Source of the DNA: an uncultured Alphaproteobacteria bacterium
GTDB lineage: Bacteria; Pseudomonadota; Alphaproteobacteria; Caulobacterales; Caulobacteraceae
Reading direction: 5' to 3'
DNA: 64,000 nucleotides
Assembly: GCA_937920085.1 (NCBI GenBank)
Contig: CALETE010000058.1
Span: 1-64,000 of the forward strand
The notes beneath the pieces are model-generated. The model made no database searches. It saw only the letters and a program-made list of their open reading frames with translations, and had not been told where the DNA came from. A program made the translations under genes and the position numbers. This document shows positions 43,409-51,583 of this stretch, piece by piece (position 1 is the stretch's first letter; each line of letters opens with the position of its first letter).

Positions 43409-44926
43409 ATGGCGGCGACCTTGAACCAGGCGGGCGGAAAACTTCAGGACAGGAAAGGCGCGCGGGGCGAACCGCTCTCCGCCCTGCAGGATGGCATGAT
43501 CATCCCCTTTTCTGGCGACCGCTTTACGCGGGTCAGTGCGGACCTTGCCAAGGCTTTTCAGCCCGGCGACCAGTTGGTGGTGGTGCAAGACACCGGCGAT
43601 CTCTTGCATATCCCCTCAGCTATTGGGGCCATGACCCATCAGGCGGTCTCCGAGGCCCACACCGCCTTTCATCACATGGCGGGGGTCTCCGAGGCGCAGA
43701 TCACCGACTTCTTCCACCGTTTTGCCCTTGCGCTTGCTGACGATCAGGTTTGGGGCGAGATCGCCCAGGCGAATGCCAAGGATGTGGCCCGGGCCTTTGA
43801 AAGAGGCCGGTCTACGACCCGACTGAAGGCTGACGCCAATATGCGGCGGGATATGATTGCGGGCCTACAGGTTTGGCGTGACCAGTCTGGGGGGCGAGAT
43901 CAAATCCTGGAACGCATTTCCCACACGGGGTGGGAGGTCGAGCAGGTCAAGGCGCCCTTGGGCGTTGTGGGTTTCGTGTTTGAGGGACGGCCAAATGTCT
44001 TTGCCGACGCGACTGGGGTCATCCGGGGCGGAAACACCGTGGTTTTTCGTATTGGCTCCGACGCCTTGGGCACGGCCCTGGCTATTGTCCGATATGCGCT
44101 GGATCCGTCCCTCCAAGCGGCTGGCTTACCGGAGGGTTCGGCAAGGCTGGTGGCGTCTGCGGAGCACGCTGCTGGCTGGGCCCTCTTCGGCGATAAGCGT
44201 CTAGCCCTTGCTGTGGCCCGTGGATCAGGACCGGCGGTTGCCCAACTCGGGGCCATAGCCCGTCAGGCTGGAACACCGGTCAGCCTGCATGGCACAGGCG
44301 GCGCCTGGATGATTGCCGACACCAGCGCGGATGCCGATCGCTTCTTTGCAACCGTCTATCACTCCCTTGACCGCAAGGTCTGCAATACCCTGAATGTTTG
44401 CGCCATTGTGCGGTCTCGAGCAGACGATCTGGTCCCTCGGTTTCTTTCAGCCTTGGCGGAGGCAGGAGCCCGCCGCTCAGGGTTTAAGTTGCATGTCTGG
44501 GGAACCGACATGGCCATTGAAGTGCCTCATGATCGCATTTCAGAACCAGATCTCGCCACCGAATGGGAATGGGAAGACCAGCCAGAGGTGACCTTGGCCA
44601 TCGTCGACGATCTCGACCACGCCATTACCCTGTTTAATCGCTATAGCCCCCGTTTCGGGGCCAGCCTGATTGCGCAGGACGCCAAGGCCCAGGCGCATTT
44701 ATTCGCCAACCTCGACGCCCCATTTGTCGGCGACGGATTTACCCGCTGGATCGATGGGCAATATGCTCTGGATCGCCCCGAGCTTGGTCTCTCGAATTGG
44801 GAGAATGGACGTCTGTTTGCCCGGGGCGGCGTGCTGGCTGGGGACGGGGTATATACCCTTCGCAGCCGGGTCAGGCAGTCTGACCCCAATCTTGACCGCA
44901 ACCCCGATACGGCCAAATCCTTTTGA
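43409..44926 (+). CDS. proA: Glutamate-5-semialdehyde dehydrogenase (long ProA variant)
   Basis: 505 residues, about 85 longer than typical ProA. The aldehyde-dehydrogenase core is clear: APLGVVGFVFEGRPNVFADA, VARGSGPAVAQLGAIARQ, and the catalytic cysteine in RKVCNTLNV. It reduces gamma-glutamyl phosphate to the semialdehyde. The first 95 residues (MIIPFSGDRFTRVSADLAKA, FQPGDQLVVVQDTGDLLHIP) have no counterpart in E. coli ProA. The conserved Cys and ADH layout suggest activity is kept; the extension may bind ProB or a regulator. Immediately downstream of proB. Confidence 0.9.
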   Translation: MAATLNQAGGKLQDRKGARGEPLSALQDGMIIPFSGDRFTRVSADLAKAFQPGDQLVVVQDTGDLLHIPSAIGAMTHQAVSEAHTAFHHMAGVSEAQITDFFHRFALALADDQVWGEIAQANAKDVARAFERGRSTTRLKADANMRRDMIAGLQVWRDQSGGRDQILERISHTGWEVEQVKAPLGVVGFVFEGRPNVFADATGVIRGGNTVVFRIGSDALGTALAIVRYALDPSLQAAGLPEGSARLVASAEHAAGWALFGDKRLALAVARGSGPAVAQLGAIARQAGTPVSLHGTGGAWMIADTSADADRFFATVYHSLDRKVCNTLNVCAIVRSRADDLVPRFLSALAEAGARRSGFKLHVWGTDMAIEVPHDRISEPDLATEWEWEDQPEVTLAIVDDLDHAITLFNRYSPRFGASLIAQDAKAQAHLFANLDAPFVGDGFTRWIDGQYALDRPELGLSNWENGRLFARGGVLAGDGVYTLRSRVRQSDPNLDRNPDTAKSF

Positions 44927-44941
44927 CCTTACAGGCGCACC

Positions 44942-45604
44942 ATGTGGTCAGCCGGGGTCACTAGGCATATTGCGTCCGCGGGACGGCCAGCGGCCTTGCG
45001 CCTAGGCTTTACCCTTTCGCCTGGCATGCGGGTGGGCATCTATGGTGGGTCCTTTAATCCCGCCCATGAGGGGCACGCCCATGTGGCAGAGACCGCGCGG
45101 CGAAAGCTGGGTCTTGATCGGGTCATTTGGCTGGTTTCGCCGCAAAACCCCCTAAAGCCTACCCACGAGACTGCAAGCCAAGGGGAGCGCATGGCCGGAG
45201 CCCGGCGTTTCGCCCATGGCCCTAGAATGATTGTTTCGGATGCAGAGACCCGGATGGGTACGCAATACACCATCGACACCCTTAGGGCTCTGAAGGGTAG
45301 GTTTCCCCAGGTGAAGTTTGTTTGGCTCATGGGCGCAGACAGTCTGGCGACATTTCACCGTTGGCGCGGCTGGACGCAGATCATGCAGACAACCCCTGTG
45401 GCTGTCGTCTCGCGCCCTTGGATCTCGCTCAAAAGCCGCTTTTCGCCAGCAGCACGGCGGTTTGCCCATGCCAGACTGCCCATTGATCAAGCCCGCGGCC
45501 TAGCTGATCGGACGGCTCCGGCCTGGGTCTTCTTAAACGGCCCTTTGAACTTTCAGTCTTCCTCAGCCCTGCGTGAACGGATGCGATCAGGGAAATTGCC
45601 CTGA
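44942..45604 (+). CDS. nadD: Nicotinate-nucleotide adenylyltransferase
   Basis: 220 residues. Joins ATP and nicotinate mononucleotide in NAD synthesis. The nucleotidyltransferase motif GGSFNPAHEGHAH, LMGADSLATFHRWRGW and the SSS-x-x-R motif (QSSSALRERM) are present. The first ATG is used; a second methionine 28 codons in (MRVGIYGG) would fit the shorter homologues. Between proA and rsfS, a normal Caulobacter order. Confidence 0.93.
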   Translation: MWSAGVTRHIASAGRPAALRLGFTLSPGMRVGIYGGSFNPAHEGHAHVAETARRKLGLDRVIWLVSPQNPLKPTHETASQGERMAGARRFAHGPRMIVSDAETRMGTQYTIDTLRALKGRFPQVKFVWLMGADSLATFHRWRGWTQIMQTTPVAVVSRPWISLKSRFSPAARRFAHARLPIDQARGLADRTAPAWVFLNGPLNFQSSSALRERMRSGKLP

Positions 45605-45681
45605 CCCTGAGACGGTGGCTGACCTTTTCCACAAGGTGTGCTAGGGAAAGGTTTGAGCGAGGCTACAAAGGAGCGACCCCG

Positions 45682-46092
45682 CTGAGCCCTGACCCTGCGC
45701 CAAGCGCGCAAACGGCCCCGGTGCCCCCCGAGGGCGACCCTAGCGCCCGCATTGCGGCCCTTGGGGAAATGATCCTGGCGCGTCTTGATGACGACCAAGC
45801 TCAGGATGTGGTTTTTATTGACCTGAAAGGCAAGAGCGCTGTGGCAGACGGCCTGATCGTCGCCTCGGGGCGATCGCATCGTCACGTGGGTGCTATTGCC
45901 GACCACTTGCTGCGCGCCCTCAAGGACCAAGGCTATGGTAAGGCCCGGGTCGAAGGTCTGCCCCACTGCGATTGGGTGCTGATCGACACCGGCGACCTGA
46001 TCATTCACCTGTTCCGGCCCGAAGTCAGAACCTTCTATAATATCGAGAAGATCTGGTCGGTCGACGCGTCGGCGCACATCGCCTTCAATTGA
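45682..46092 (+). CDS. rsfS: Ribosomal silencing factor RsfS (possible CTG start)
   Basis: Binds L14 on 50S subunits to stop ribosome assembly under starvation. The DUF143 core is complete (DVVFIDLKGKSAVADGLIVASGRS, RVEGLPHCDWVLIDTGDLIIHLF, RTFYNIEKIWS). The assigned start is CTG at 45682, because AAAGGAG lies eight bases upstream and the frame is open from there; the first standard start, GTG at 45721, has no ribosome-binding site. The first 13 residues from CTG are Pro/Ala-rich. The stop overlaps the rlmH start. Confidence 0.85.
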   Translation: MSPDPAPSAQTAPVPPEGDPSARIAALGEMILARLDDDQAQDVVFIDLKGKSAVADGLIVASGRSHRHVGAIADHLLRALKDQGYGKARVEGLPHCDWVLIDTGDLIIHLFRPEVRTFYNIEKIWSVDASAHIAFN

Positions 46093-46553
46093 AGCTGACG
46101 ATCCTCGCTGTGGGTCGGCTGCCGCGCTCGTCGGAAGTCGACCTCGTCAAGACCTATGTGGATCGCGCCACCGCTGGCGGTCGGGCGCTTGGCCTTGGTC
46201 CGGTAGAGGTTCTTGAGGTCGAATCCCGCAAGCCAGGCAAGGCTGCCGAGGCAGAGGTCATTCGTCCCCACTTGATCGGTGCACACGTTATCGCCTGTGA
46301 CGAACGGGGAACAGCCTATCCATCGCGGGCCTTTGCGGCGGAATTGGCGCGAATCCGGGATCAGGGGGCGCGGAGACTGGTCATGCTGATTGGTGGGGCC
46401 GACGGCCTTGATCCAGACCTATTAGCCTCTGTGAATGGAAAACTGGCTTTCGGGCCCCAGACTTGGCCTCACGCCCTGGCCCGGGTTATGCTGGCTGAGC
46501 AAATCTATCGCGCCGTGACGATCCTGGCGGGAGGCCCCTATCATCGGGACTAG
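46089..46553 (+). CDS. rlmH: 23S rRNA pseudouridine1915-N3 methyltransferase
   Basis: 154 residues. SPOUT-class enzyme methylating Psi1915 in helix 69. Characteristic segments are HVIACDERG, LVMLIGGADGL and FGPQTWPHALARVMLAEQIYRA, ending in GGPYHRD. TTG start overlaps the rsfS stop (TTGA), as in many bacteria. Confidence 0.96.
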   Translation: MKLTILAVGRLPRSSEVDLVKTYVDRATAGGRALGLGPVEVLEVESRKPGKAAEAEVIRPHLIGAHVIACDERGTAYPSRAFAAELARIRDQGARRLVMLIGGADGLDPDLLASVNGKLAFGPQTWPHALARVMLAEQIYRAVTILAGGPYHRD

Positions 46554-46560
46554 AGCGATC

Positions 46561-47400
46561 TTGGGAGCCAGCTGCGTCCTGGGTCTTGCCGCGTCGGTTT
46601 GCCTGGGTGCTCTGGCCCTGGCTCAGACACAGGACACCCAGCTCGAAGCTCTCAATCAAAAGGAGGTTGCCGTCGGTGCCCTCCAGGGACGCAATCGCAG
46701 CCAGCTGGCCCGCCTTCTGACTGTCCTGGTGCGCTTTCGCCGAGATCCGCCCCCGCCACTTCTGGTCCGGCCCAATGACGCTGTTGACGCCGCCCGCGCT
46801 GCCATCCTCGTCAAGGCGATCATTCCCGAACTCCAGCGACGCGCGCGCGTTTATGCCGCCGAGGGTCAGGAGATTACCCGGCAAAGACGGCTTGCCGCAT
46901 TCGCCAATGAGGCGGCGTTTACGGCCGATAGCCTTGCCGCAGATGAAGACGATAGAGGTCCCGTCGCCACGGTCGCCGCCATTACAGGTGAGAGGGGGCA
47001 ACTCGATGTCACCGCCCCGAAGCGGCTACTACCGCCCCTCGACGGCAAGATTTTGTATGGCTTTGGCGAGGACATGTTAGGGGGCGGTAAATCAACCGGC
47101 CTGGTCCTCACAGCACAGCCAAAGGCCACAGTTTACGCACCGGCAAAGGGGCTGGTTCAATTCGTCGGGCCCGTAAAAGGCTGGGGTGTGGTTGTCATAC
47201 TTCGCCTAACGGGTGGATATCACCTCGTCCTTGCAGGTCTGGAGGCCACCGACATGGCCCAAGGCGAAGACATTTTTCAGGGCTCAAAAGTCGGATCCAT
47301 GCCCGATGGCCGCAATGGTCCTGCGCAGCTCTATTTGGAAGTCAGGGCGGGCGACACGCCCATAGACCCTGGCCCTTTGTTAAAATCACCTGGCCATTAA
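46561..47400 (+). CDS. Murein hydrolase activator (EnvC/LytM-like, degenerate)
   Basis: 279 residues from a TTG at 46561. A signal-like segment (LGLAASVCLGALALAQ) precedes a coiled-coil-prone region (about 25-110) and a C-terminal LytM-like fold (TVYAPAKGLVQFVGPVKGWG, then GYHLVLAGLEATDMAQGE). The metal-binding His residues of active M23 peptidases (HxxxD, HxH) are not preserved, as in EnvC, which activates amidases rather than cutting. The exact start is uncertain; upstream there is no ATG in frame. Followed by ctpA, the usual neighbour. Confidence 0.82.
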   Translation: MGASCVLGLAASVCLGALALAQTQDTQLEALNQKEVAVGALQGRNRSQLARLLTVLVRFRRDPPPPLLVRPNDAVDAARAAILVKAIIPELQRRARVYAAEGQEITRQRRLAAFANEAAFTADSLAADEDDRGPVATVAAITGERGQLDVTAPKRLLPPLDGKILYGFGEDMLGGGKSTGLVLTAQPKATVYAPAKGLVQFVGPVKGWGVVVILRLTGGYHLVLAGLEATDMAQGEDIFQGSKVGSMPDGRNGPAQLYLEVRAGDTPIDPGPLLKSPGH

Positions 47401-47425
47401 TCCAAATAAATCTTGCTTCGGCGCA

Positions 47426-47458
47426 CCGAGTTCGCAGATGTGTGACATGTGAACTCGG
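47426..47458. repeat. 11-base inverted repeat before ctpA
   Basis: CCGAGTTCGCA pairs with TGTGAACTCGG (one G-T wobble) around an 11-base loop, in the 94-base gap between the EnvC-like gene and ctpA. The stem is followed by CCAATTTTCG, a weak T-run; terminator or operator. Confidence 0.55.
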
Positions 47459-47494
47459 CCAATTTTCGCCGCACCTAAGGTCTAGGACATAGCT

Positions 47495-48892
47495 ATGAAG
47501 AAGCACCTGCTGATTGGCGTCTCCGCCTTTGTTCTCGGCGCCGCCACCATGGCCTATGTCAGCCAGCAAGCCATTGCCTCAGCCGAGCCGCGGGCCAAGA
47601 CCTATCACATGCTGGAACTGTTTGGAGATGTGGTCCAGGCAGTGAAGCAGCAGTATGTCACCGAGGTTGATGACAAGAAGCTGATTGAGGCGGCGATTGA
47701 GGGCATGGTCACCTCCCTCGATCCACATTCGAACTACCTGACGGCGGACTCCTTTAATGACATGCGCGACCAGACCCGGGGCGAATATGGCGGCCTGGGG
47801 ATAGAGATCACGAGCGAAGACGGCGTTGTGAAGGTCATTTCGCCCATGGACGGCACACCTGCCTTCAGGGCTGGGATCAAGGCCGGGGACTATATTACGG
47901 CCGTCAATAATCAAAGCGTCTTGGGTCTGTCTGTCAGTGACGCCGTAAAGCAGATGCGTGGCAAACCCGGTGAAGCCGTGACCCTCACCATCGCCCGGCC
48001 CAAAACCGATCCTTTCGACGTCAAGCTTGTTCGCGAAGTGATCAAGACAAAGTCGGTGACCGATCATGTTGAAGGCGACTACGGCTATCTCCGGGTTTCC
48101 GCCTTCAATGAGAAAACCACAGAAGAGGCAGAGGCGGGGATTGCCGACCTAAAGGCCAAGAACCCCAAGATGAAGGGCCTGATCCTTGACCTGCGAAACA
48201 ACCCAGGCGGCTTGCTAGATCAAGCCGTGGGCATTTCGGATCTCTTCCTCGAGGGGGGAGAAATCGTGTCTCAGCGCGGCAGGGATCCCAGGGATATTGA
48301 CCGCTATAACGCCCATGCTGGCGATGCGACCGGAGGCCTGCCCATGGTCGTTCTTATCAATTCAGGGTCGGCATCGGCTGCTGAAATTGTTGCCGGCGCG
48401 CTTCAGGACCGAAAGCGAGCCGAACTCGTGGGATTGACCAGTTTTGGCAAGGGCTCCGTCCAGACGGTTATTCCCCTGCGCGGTGGTGCTGATGGCGCAC
48501 TGAAGCTCACCACAGCTCGCTATTACACCCCCTCGGGTCGCTCAATTCAGAAGACGGGTATTGTTCCAGACCTCGAGGTTGCCGAGACACGGGAACAGGC
48601 CCAGGCCATTGCCAATCGCGCCTTCCAGTTTTCAGAGGCGTCCTTCAGTAATGCGCTGACGGCAGATGAGGGCAAAGCCAGGGTTGGGGCCCATGAGCCT
48701 GCTGAAGCACCCCCAGCTGATTTCGATGCCAAAACCGGCGACTTCCAATTGGCACGAGCTAAGGATGTCTTGAAGTATGGATCGGTGGCGGCGACGCCAA
48801 AATTGCCAAAGCTGGCGGCGCGCCTGGCTGAGATTGTCGGTCCCAAGGGCGCCGCAAAACCTGAGGCCAAGCCTGCGCCACCCAGCAAATAG
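47495..48892 (+). CDS. ctpA: S41 family carboxy-terminal processing peptidase
   Basis: 465 residues. Exported serine protease: signal MKKHLLIGVSAFVLGAATMA, a PDZ domain (GGLGIEITSEDGVVKVISP, AGIKAGDYITAVNNQSV), then the protease core with Ser/Lys dyad in INSGSASAAEIV (about residue 293) and FGKGSVQ (about 318). It trims periplasmic or cell-envelope proteins. Pairing with EnvC-like and divergent polysaccharide deacetylase genes is common in alphaproteobacteria. The tail is Pro/Ala/Lys rich. Confidence 0.93.
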   Translation: MKKHLLIGVSAFVLGAATMAYVSQQAIASAEPRAKTYHMLELFGDVVQAVKQQYVTEVDDKKLIEAAIEGMVTSLDPHSNYLTADSFNDMRDQTRGEYGGLGIEITSEDGVVKVISPMDGTPAFRAGIKAGDYITAVNNQSVLGLSVSDAVKQMRGKPGEAVTLTIARPKTDPFDVKLVREVIKTKSVTDHVEGDYGYLRVSAFNEKTTEEAEAGIADLKAKNPKMKGLILDLRNNPGGLLDQAVGISDLFLEGGEIVSQRGRDPRDIDRYNAHAGDATGGLPMVVLINSGSASAAEIVAGALQDRKRAELVGLTSFGKGSVQTVIPLRGGADGALKLTTARYYTPSGRSIQKTGIVPDLEVAETREQAQAIANRAFQFSEASFSNALTADEGKARVGAHEPAEAPPADFDAKTGDFQLARAKDVLKYGSVAATPKLPKLAARLAEIVGPKGAAKPEAKPAPPSK

Positions 48893-48923
48893 ACATGGTG
48901 CCCTTACTATGGGCTTTAGGAAT

Positions 48924-48940
48924 TTAGGCCTTCATTAACC
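48924..48940 (+). promoter_or_regulatory. Candidate CtrA-type site
   Basis: TTAG, seven bases, then TTAACC matches the Caulobacter CtrA consensus TTAA-N7-TTAAC at all but one position, 35 bases upstream of the divergent polysaccharide deacetylase start. Single-site, weak evidence. Confidence 0.35.
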
Positions 48941-48974
48941 ATGATGCGGGAGTGTCCACTTCGGAGGCTCGCCC

Positions 48975-50132
48975 ATGTTTTCTAAGAAGAATCTCAACCC
49001 AGAACCGGTGATTTCGGGGCCTGGGATCAACGCCTCTGAGCTGCTAGGCCGCGCCTTTGCCAATCCCTATTTTGGGGCGAGCGGCGCTGCGGCCCTCTTT
49101 CTGACCACGGGCTTGGCTTTGATTGCGCTGTTGGGCGACCCGCATGCCGGATCGCCTCAGGTTCGAATTTCCCTGGCCAAGGTTGCCGCTATGGCCGCAC
49201 CCCCCGGCTGGCGGGAGGCCCTTCGCGCCCAACAACCTGGGCATACGACCCTGACTGAGGATATTTATCGGCTGACAGAGGGGCCGATCCCATTTGGTAT
49301 CCCGGAAAATCAAGCCACCATCACCATGGCAGACTCTGGTCCGGTAGGACCCCGTAGTCCCCTGCCGCCAGCGCCTATTGCTGGGCTCACATCTGAAGGT
49401 CCCGGTGGGCTTTTACCGATCATTGGCGGAGACGGGCGGACGCCGGCCCAAGCCTATGCCAGGCCCTTCACCTCGAATGGGCGTCCAAAGATCGCCTTGA
49501 TGATTGGCGGCCTGGGCCTAAATGCCGCCTCCACCCGTCAGGCGATTGAGCAATTGCCCCCGGAAATCACCCTTTCCTTTGTACCCTATGCAGAGGGGTT
49601 ACAGGGATGGATCGACCTGGCGCGTGCCAACGGTCATGAAGTTCTGCTTGAGACGCCCATGGAGCCCAACGACTACCCAGAGAATGACCCGGGCCCCTAT
49701 ACTTTGATGGCGAATGCACAGAATGCGGACACGATCCATAAGTTGGAATGGCTCATGACCCGGGCCACAGGGTATTTTGGCCTGACTAACTATCTGGGGT
49801 CTAGATTTGTGGGATCCGACACGGGAATGTCTGCCTTCACAGGTGCCCTGCGTGGCCGCGGCCTTGCCTTCATTGATGATGGATCGGCGGCAAAACGAGG
49901 TGGTGGCGTCCCGCGCGCCTCTGCGGAACGGATCATTGATGACCAATTGTCTGGCGAGGCGATTGACCAGCAGTTATTGGCCCTCGAAGCCGGCGCCCTA
50001 CAAAAGGGACAGGCCCTGGGCTCAGCCTTCGCCTACCCCGTCACCCTAAGCCAGGTGAGCACCTGGGCGAAATCCGTAGAGAGCCGCGGCTATCAGTTGG
50101 CACCGGCCTCTGCGCTGACCGTGCGTCGTTGA
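48975..50132 (+). CDS. Divergent polysaccharide deacetylase family protein (YibQ-like)
   Basis: 385 residues. One N-terminal membrane segment (GAAALFLTTGLALIALLGD), a Pro/Gly-rich linker, then the YibQ-type domain (KIALMIGGLGLNAASTRQAI, LSFVPYAEG, LETPMEPNDYPENDPGPYTL, LGSRFVGSD). The family keeps a deacetylase fold but usually lacks metal residues, so its biochemical role is open. Neighbours ctpA and rppH match the usual order. The stop overlaps the rppH start. Confidence 0.88.
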   Translation: MFSKKNLNPEPVISGPGINASELLGRAFANPYFGASGAAALFLTTGLALIALLGDPHAGSPQVRISLAKVAAMAAPPGWREALRAQQPGHTTLTEDIYRLTEGPIPFGIPENQATITMADSGPVGPRSPLPPAPIAGLTSEGPGGLLPIIGGDGRTPAQAYARPFTSNGRPKIALMIGGLGLNAASTRQAIEQLPPEITLSFVPYAEGLQGWIDLARANGHEVLLETPMEPNDYPENDPGPYTLMANAQNADTIHKLEWLMTRATGYFGLTNYLGSRFVGSDTGMSAFTGALRGRGLAFIDDGSAAKRGGGVPRASAERIIDDQLSGEAIDQQLLALEAGALQKGQALGSAFAYPVTLSQVSTWAKSVESRGYQLAPASALTVRR

Positions 50133-50602
50133 GCGATTTAACAGGCTATCGTCCCAATGTGGGCGTCGTCCTTTTTCACCCGGACGGTCGGGTATGGTTA
50201 GGCCGCCGCGCGGGAACCCCCGCGCCCTATAATTGGCAATTTCCCCAAGGTGGGGTCGATGACGGTGAAGACCTAGAGGTCGCCGCCTTTCGTGAGCTGG
50301 AAGAGGAAACCGGCGTCCGCTCGGCGCGTCTGCTTGGTCGCACCACAGAATGGCTGACCTATGACTTCCCGGCAGGGCACAAGACCTCGAAGGTCTACAA
50401 GGGCTGGAAAGGGCAAAAGCAGATCTGGTTTGCCCTGCGGTTCGAGGGGGAAGACCACGAGATAAATCTAGACCAGCACGAGCCGCCAGAATTTGACGCC
50501 TGGCGCTGGGGCAGGCTCATGGAAGCGCCTGGATTGGTCGTGCCGTTCAAAAAGCCAATCTACGAGCTTGTGCAGCGCGCCTTTGCCGAGTTTGCCCAGT
50601 AG
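50129..50602 (+). CDS. rppH: RNA pyrophosphohydrolase
   Basis: 157 residues. Removes pyrophosphate from 5' ends of mRNA, starting decay. The Nudix box reads GGVDDGEDLEVAAFRELEEETGV (G-x5-E-x7-RE-x2-E-E-x-G), preceded by YNWQFPQGG. TTG start at 50129 overlaps the deacetylase stop (TTGA). Complete; standard end (FKKPIYELVQRAF). Confidence 0.95.
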   Translation: MSDLTGYRPNVGVVLFHPDGRVWLGRRAGTPAPYNWQFPQGGVDDGEDLEVAAFRELEEETGVRSARLLGRTTEWLTYDFPAGHKTSKVYKGWKGQKQIWFALRFEGEDHEINLDQHEPPEFDAWRWGRLMEAPGLVVPFKKPIYELVQRAFAEFAQ

Positions 50603-50700
50603 GCGGGACGAACTATCCCCGGGCATGGTCCGACCGATGGGAACCGGATATCAGCTTGAGATATGCTCTAACACTTTGAATTATAGCTCGTTTATCCCTT

Positions 50701-50716
50701 TAGATGGTTTCATCTA
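50701..50716. repeat. AT-rich operator-like palindrome
   Basis: TAGATG and CATCTA pair perfectly around GTTT, within an AT-rich promoter region 27 bases before the alpha/beta hydrolase start. A wider imperfect pairing (AGCTC near 50683 with GAGCT near 50726) surrounds it. Confidence 0.4.
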
Positions 50717-50742
50717 TAAAGAAAGAGCTCTAGGGTCCGGGT

Positions 50743-51513
50743 ATGCAGTCTTCTAAGCCGCCGGTAATCATGGTGCATGGCGCTTTTTGCGCCAGCTGGA
50801 CCTTCGACACATTTCGCAAGCCCTTTGAGCAAGCCGGTCACGCCGTCCTCTGTCCTGACCTGAGGGGGCACAGCGAGGGCGCAGGACGGGACGCTGTCGT
50901 GGGCGTATCCATGACCGACTATGCCAGGGACATCTCGGAATTGTGCCGCCGATCCCCAGAGCCGCCGATTTTGGTCGGTCATTCTATAGGTGGTCTTGTG
51001 GCTCAGTTGGTGGCTAGCCGGGCACAGGTTCATGCCCTCGTACTTCTGGCTCCATCTCCACCCTGGGGGGTGTCCGGCTCCTCTATTGAGGAAGCCTCAA
51101 CGGCTGTTGGCTTGCATCTCCTTGGGCCCTTTTGGATGCAGGCTGTGAGTCCAGACCGAAGCTTGATGCGGAACTATAGCCTAGATCGTATGCCCCCTGC
51201 TGAACGGGACATCATCTTGAACAAGCTTCGCTATGAAAGCGGGCGGGCCCTCTGGGAAACACTGAATTGGTGGCTTGATCCCTTCATGACCACCAGCCTG
51301 GGCATAGGCCCCATTAAGGCCCCTAGCCTTGTCATGGTGGGCAGCCGCGACGTGGTTCATCCGCCCATGACCGCACGGATGACGGCCGAGAGGATTGGCG
51401 CCCAATACCTGGAATTCCCCGGGATGAGCCACTGGTTGCCTGGGGAACGGGGTTGGGAAGATGTTGCGGCCAAGGCCATAGACTGGCTTTGCACGACCTA
51501 CGCTCCGGTCTAG
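50743..51513 (+). CDS. Alpha/beta hydrolase
   Basis: 256 residues of the alpha/beta-hydrolase fold: HGAFCASWTF oxyanion region, nucleophile elbow GHSIGG with the serine, Asp in VGSRDVVHPP, and His in GMSHWLPGERGW. Resembles small esterases/haloperoxidase-like hydrolases. It is a single-gene unit with an AT-rich promoter region unlike its neighbours. Substrate unknown. Confidence 0.88.
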   Translation: MQSSKPPVIMVHGAFCASWTFDTFRKPFEQAGHAVLCPDLRGHSEGAGRDAVVGVSMTDYARDISELCRRSPEPPILVGHSIGGLVAQLVASRAQVHALVLLAPSPPWGVSGSSIEEASTAVGLHLLGPFWMQAVSPDRSLMRNYSLDRMPPAERDIILNKLRYESGRALWETLNWWLDPFMTTSLGIGPIKAPSLVMVGSRDVVHPPMTARMTAERIGAQYLEFPGMSHWLPGERGWEDVAAKAIDWLCTTYAPV

Positions 51514-51533
51514 CGGGCCCCCAGAACGAAGAA

Positions 51534-51557
51534 GGCGCCGATGTTTCCACCGGCGCC
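51534..51557. terminator. Hairpin between convergent genes
   Basis: GGCGCCG/CGGCGCC around a ten-base loop, between the alpha/beta hydrolase and the convergent secreted hypothetical. T-runs on either side are weak. Confidence 0.5.
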
Positions 51558-51583
51558 CCAAATTTCGATCGTATTCAGAAATT

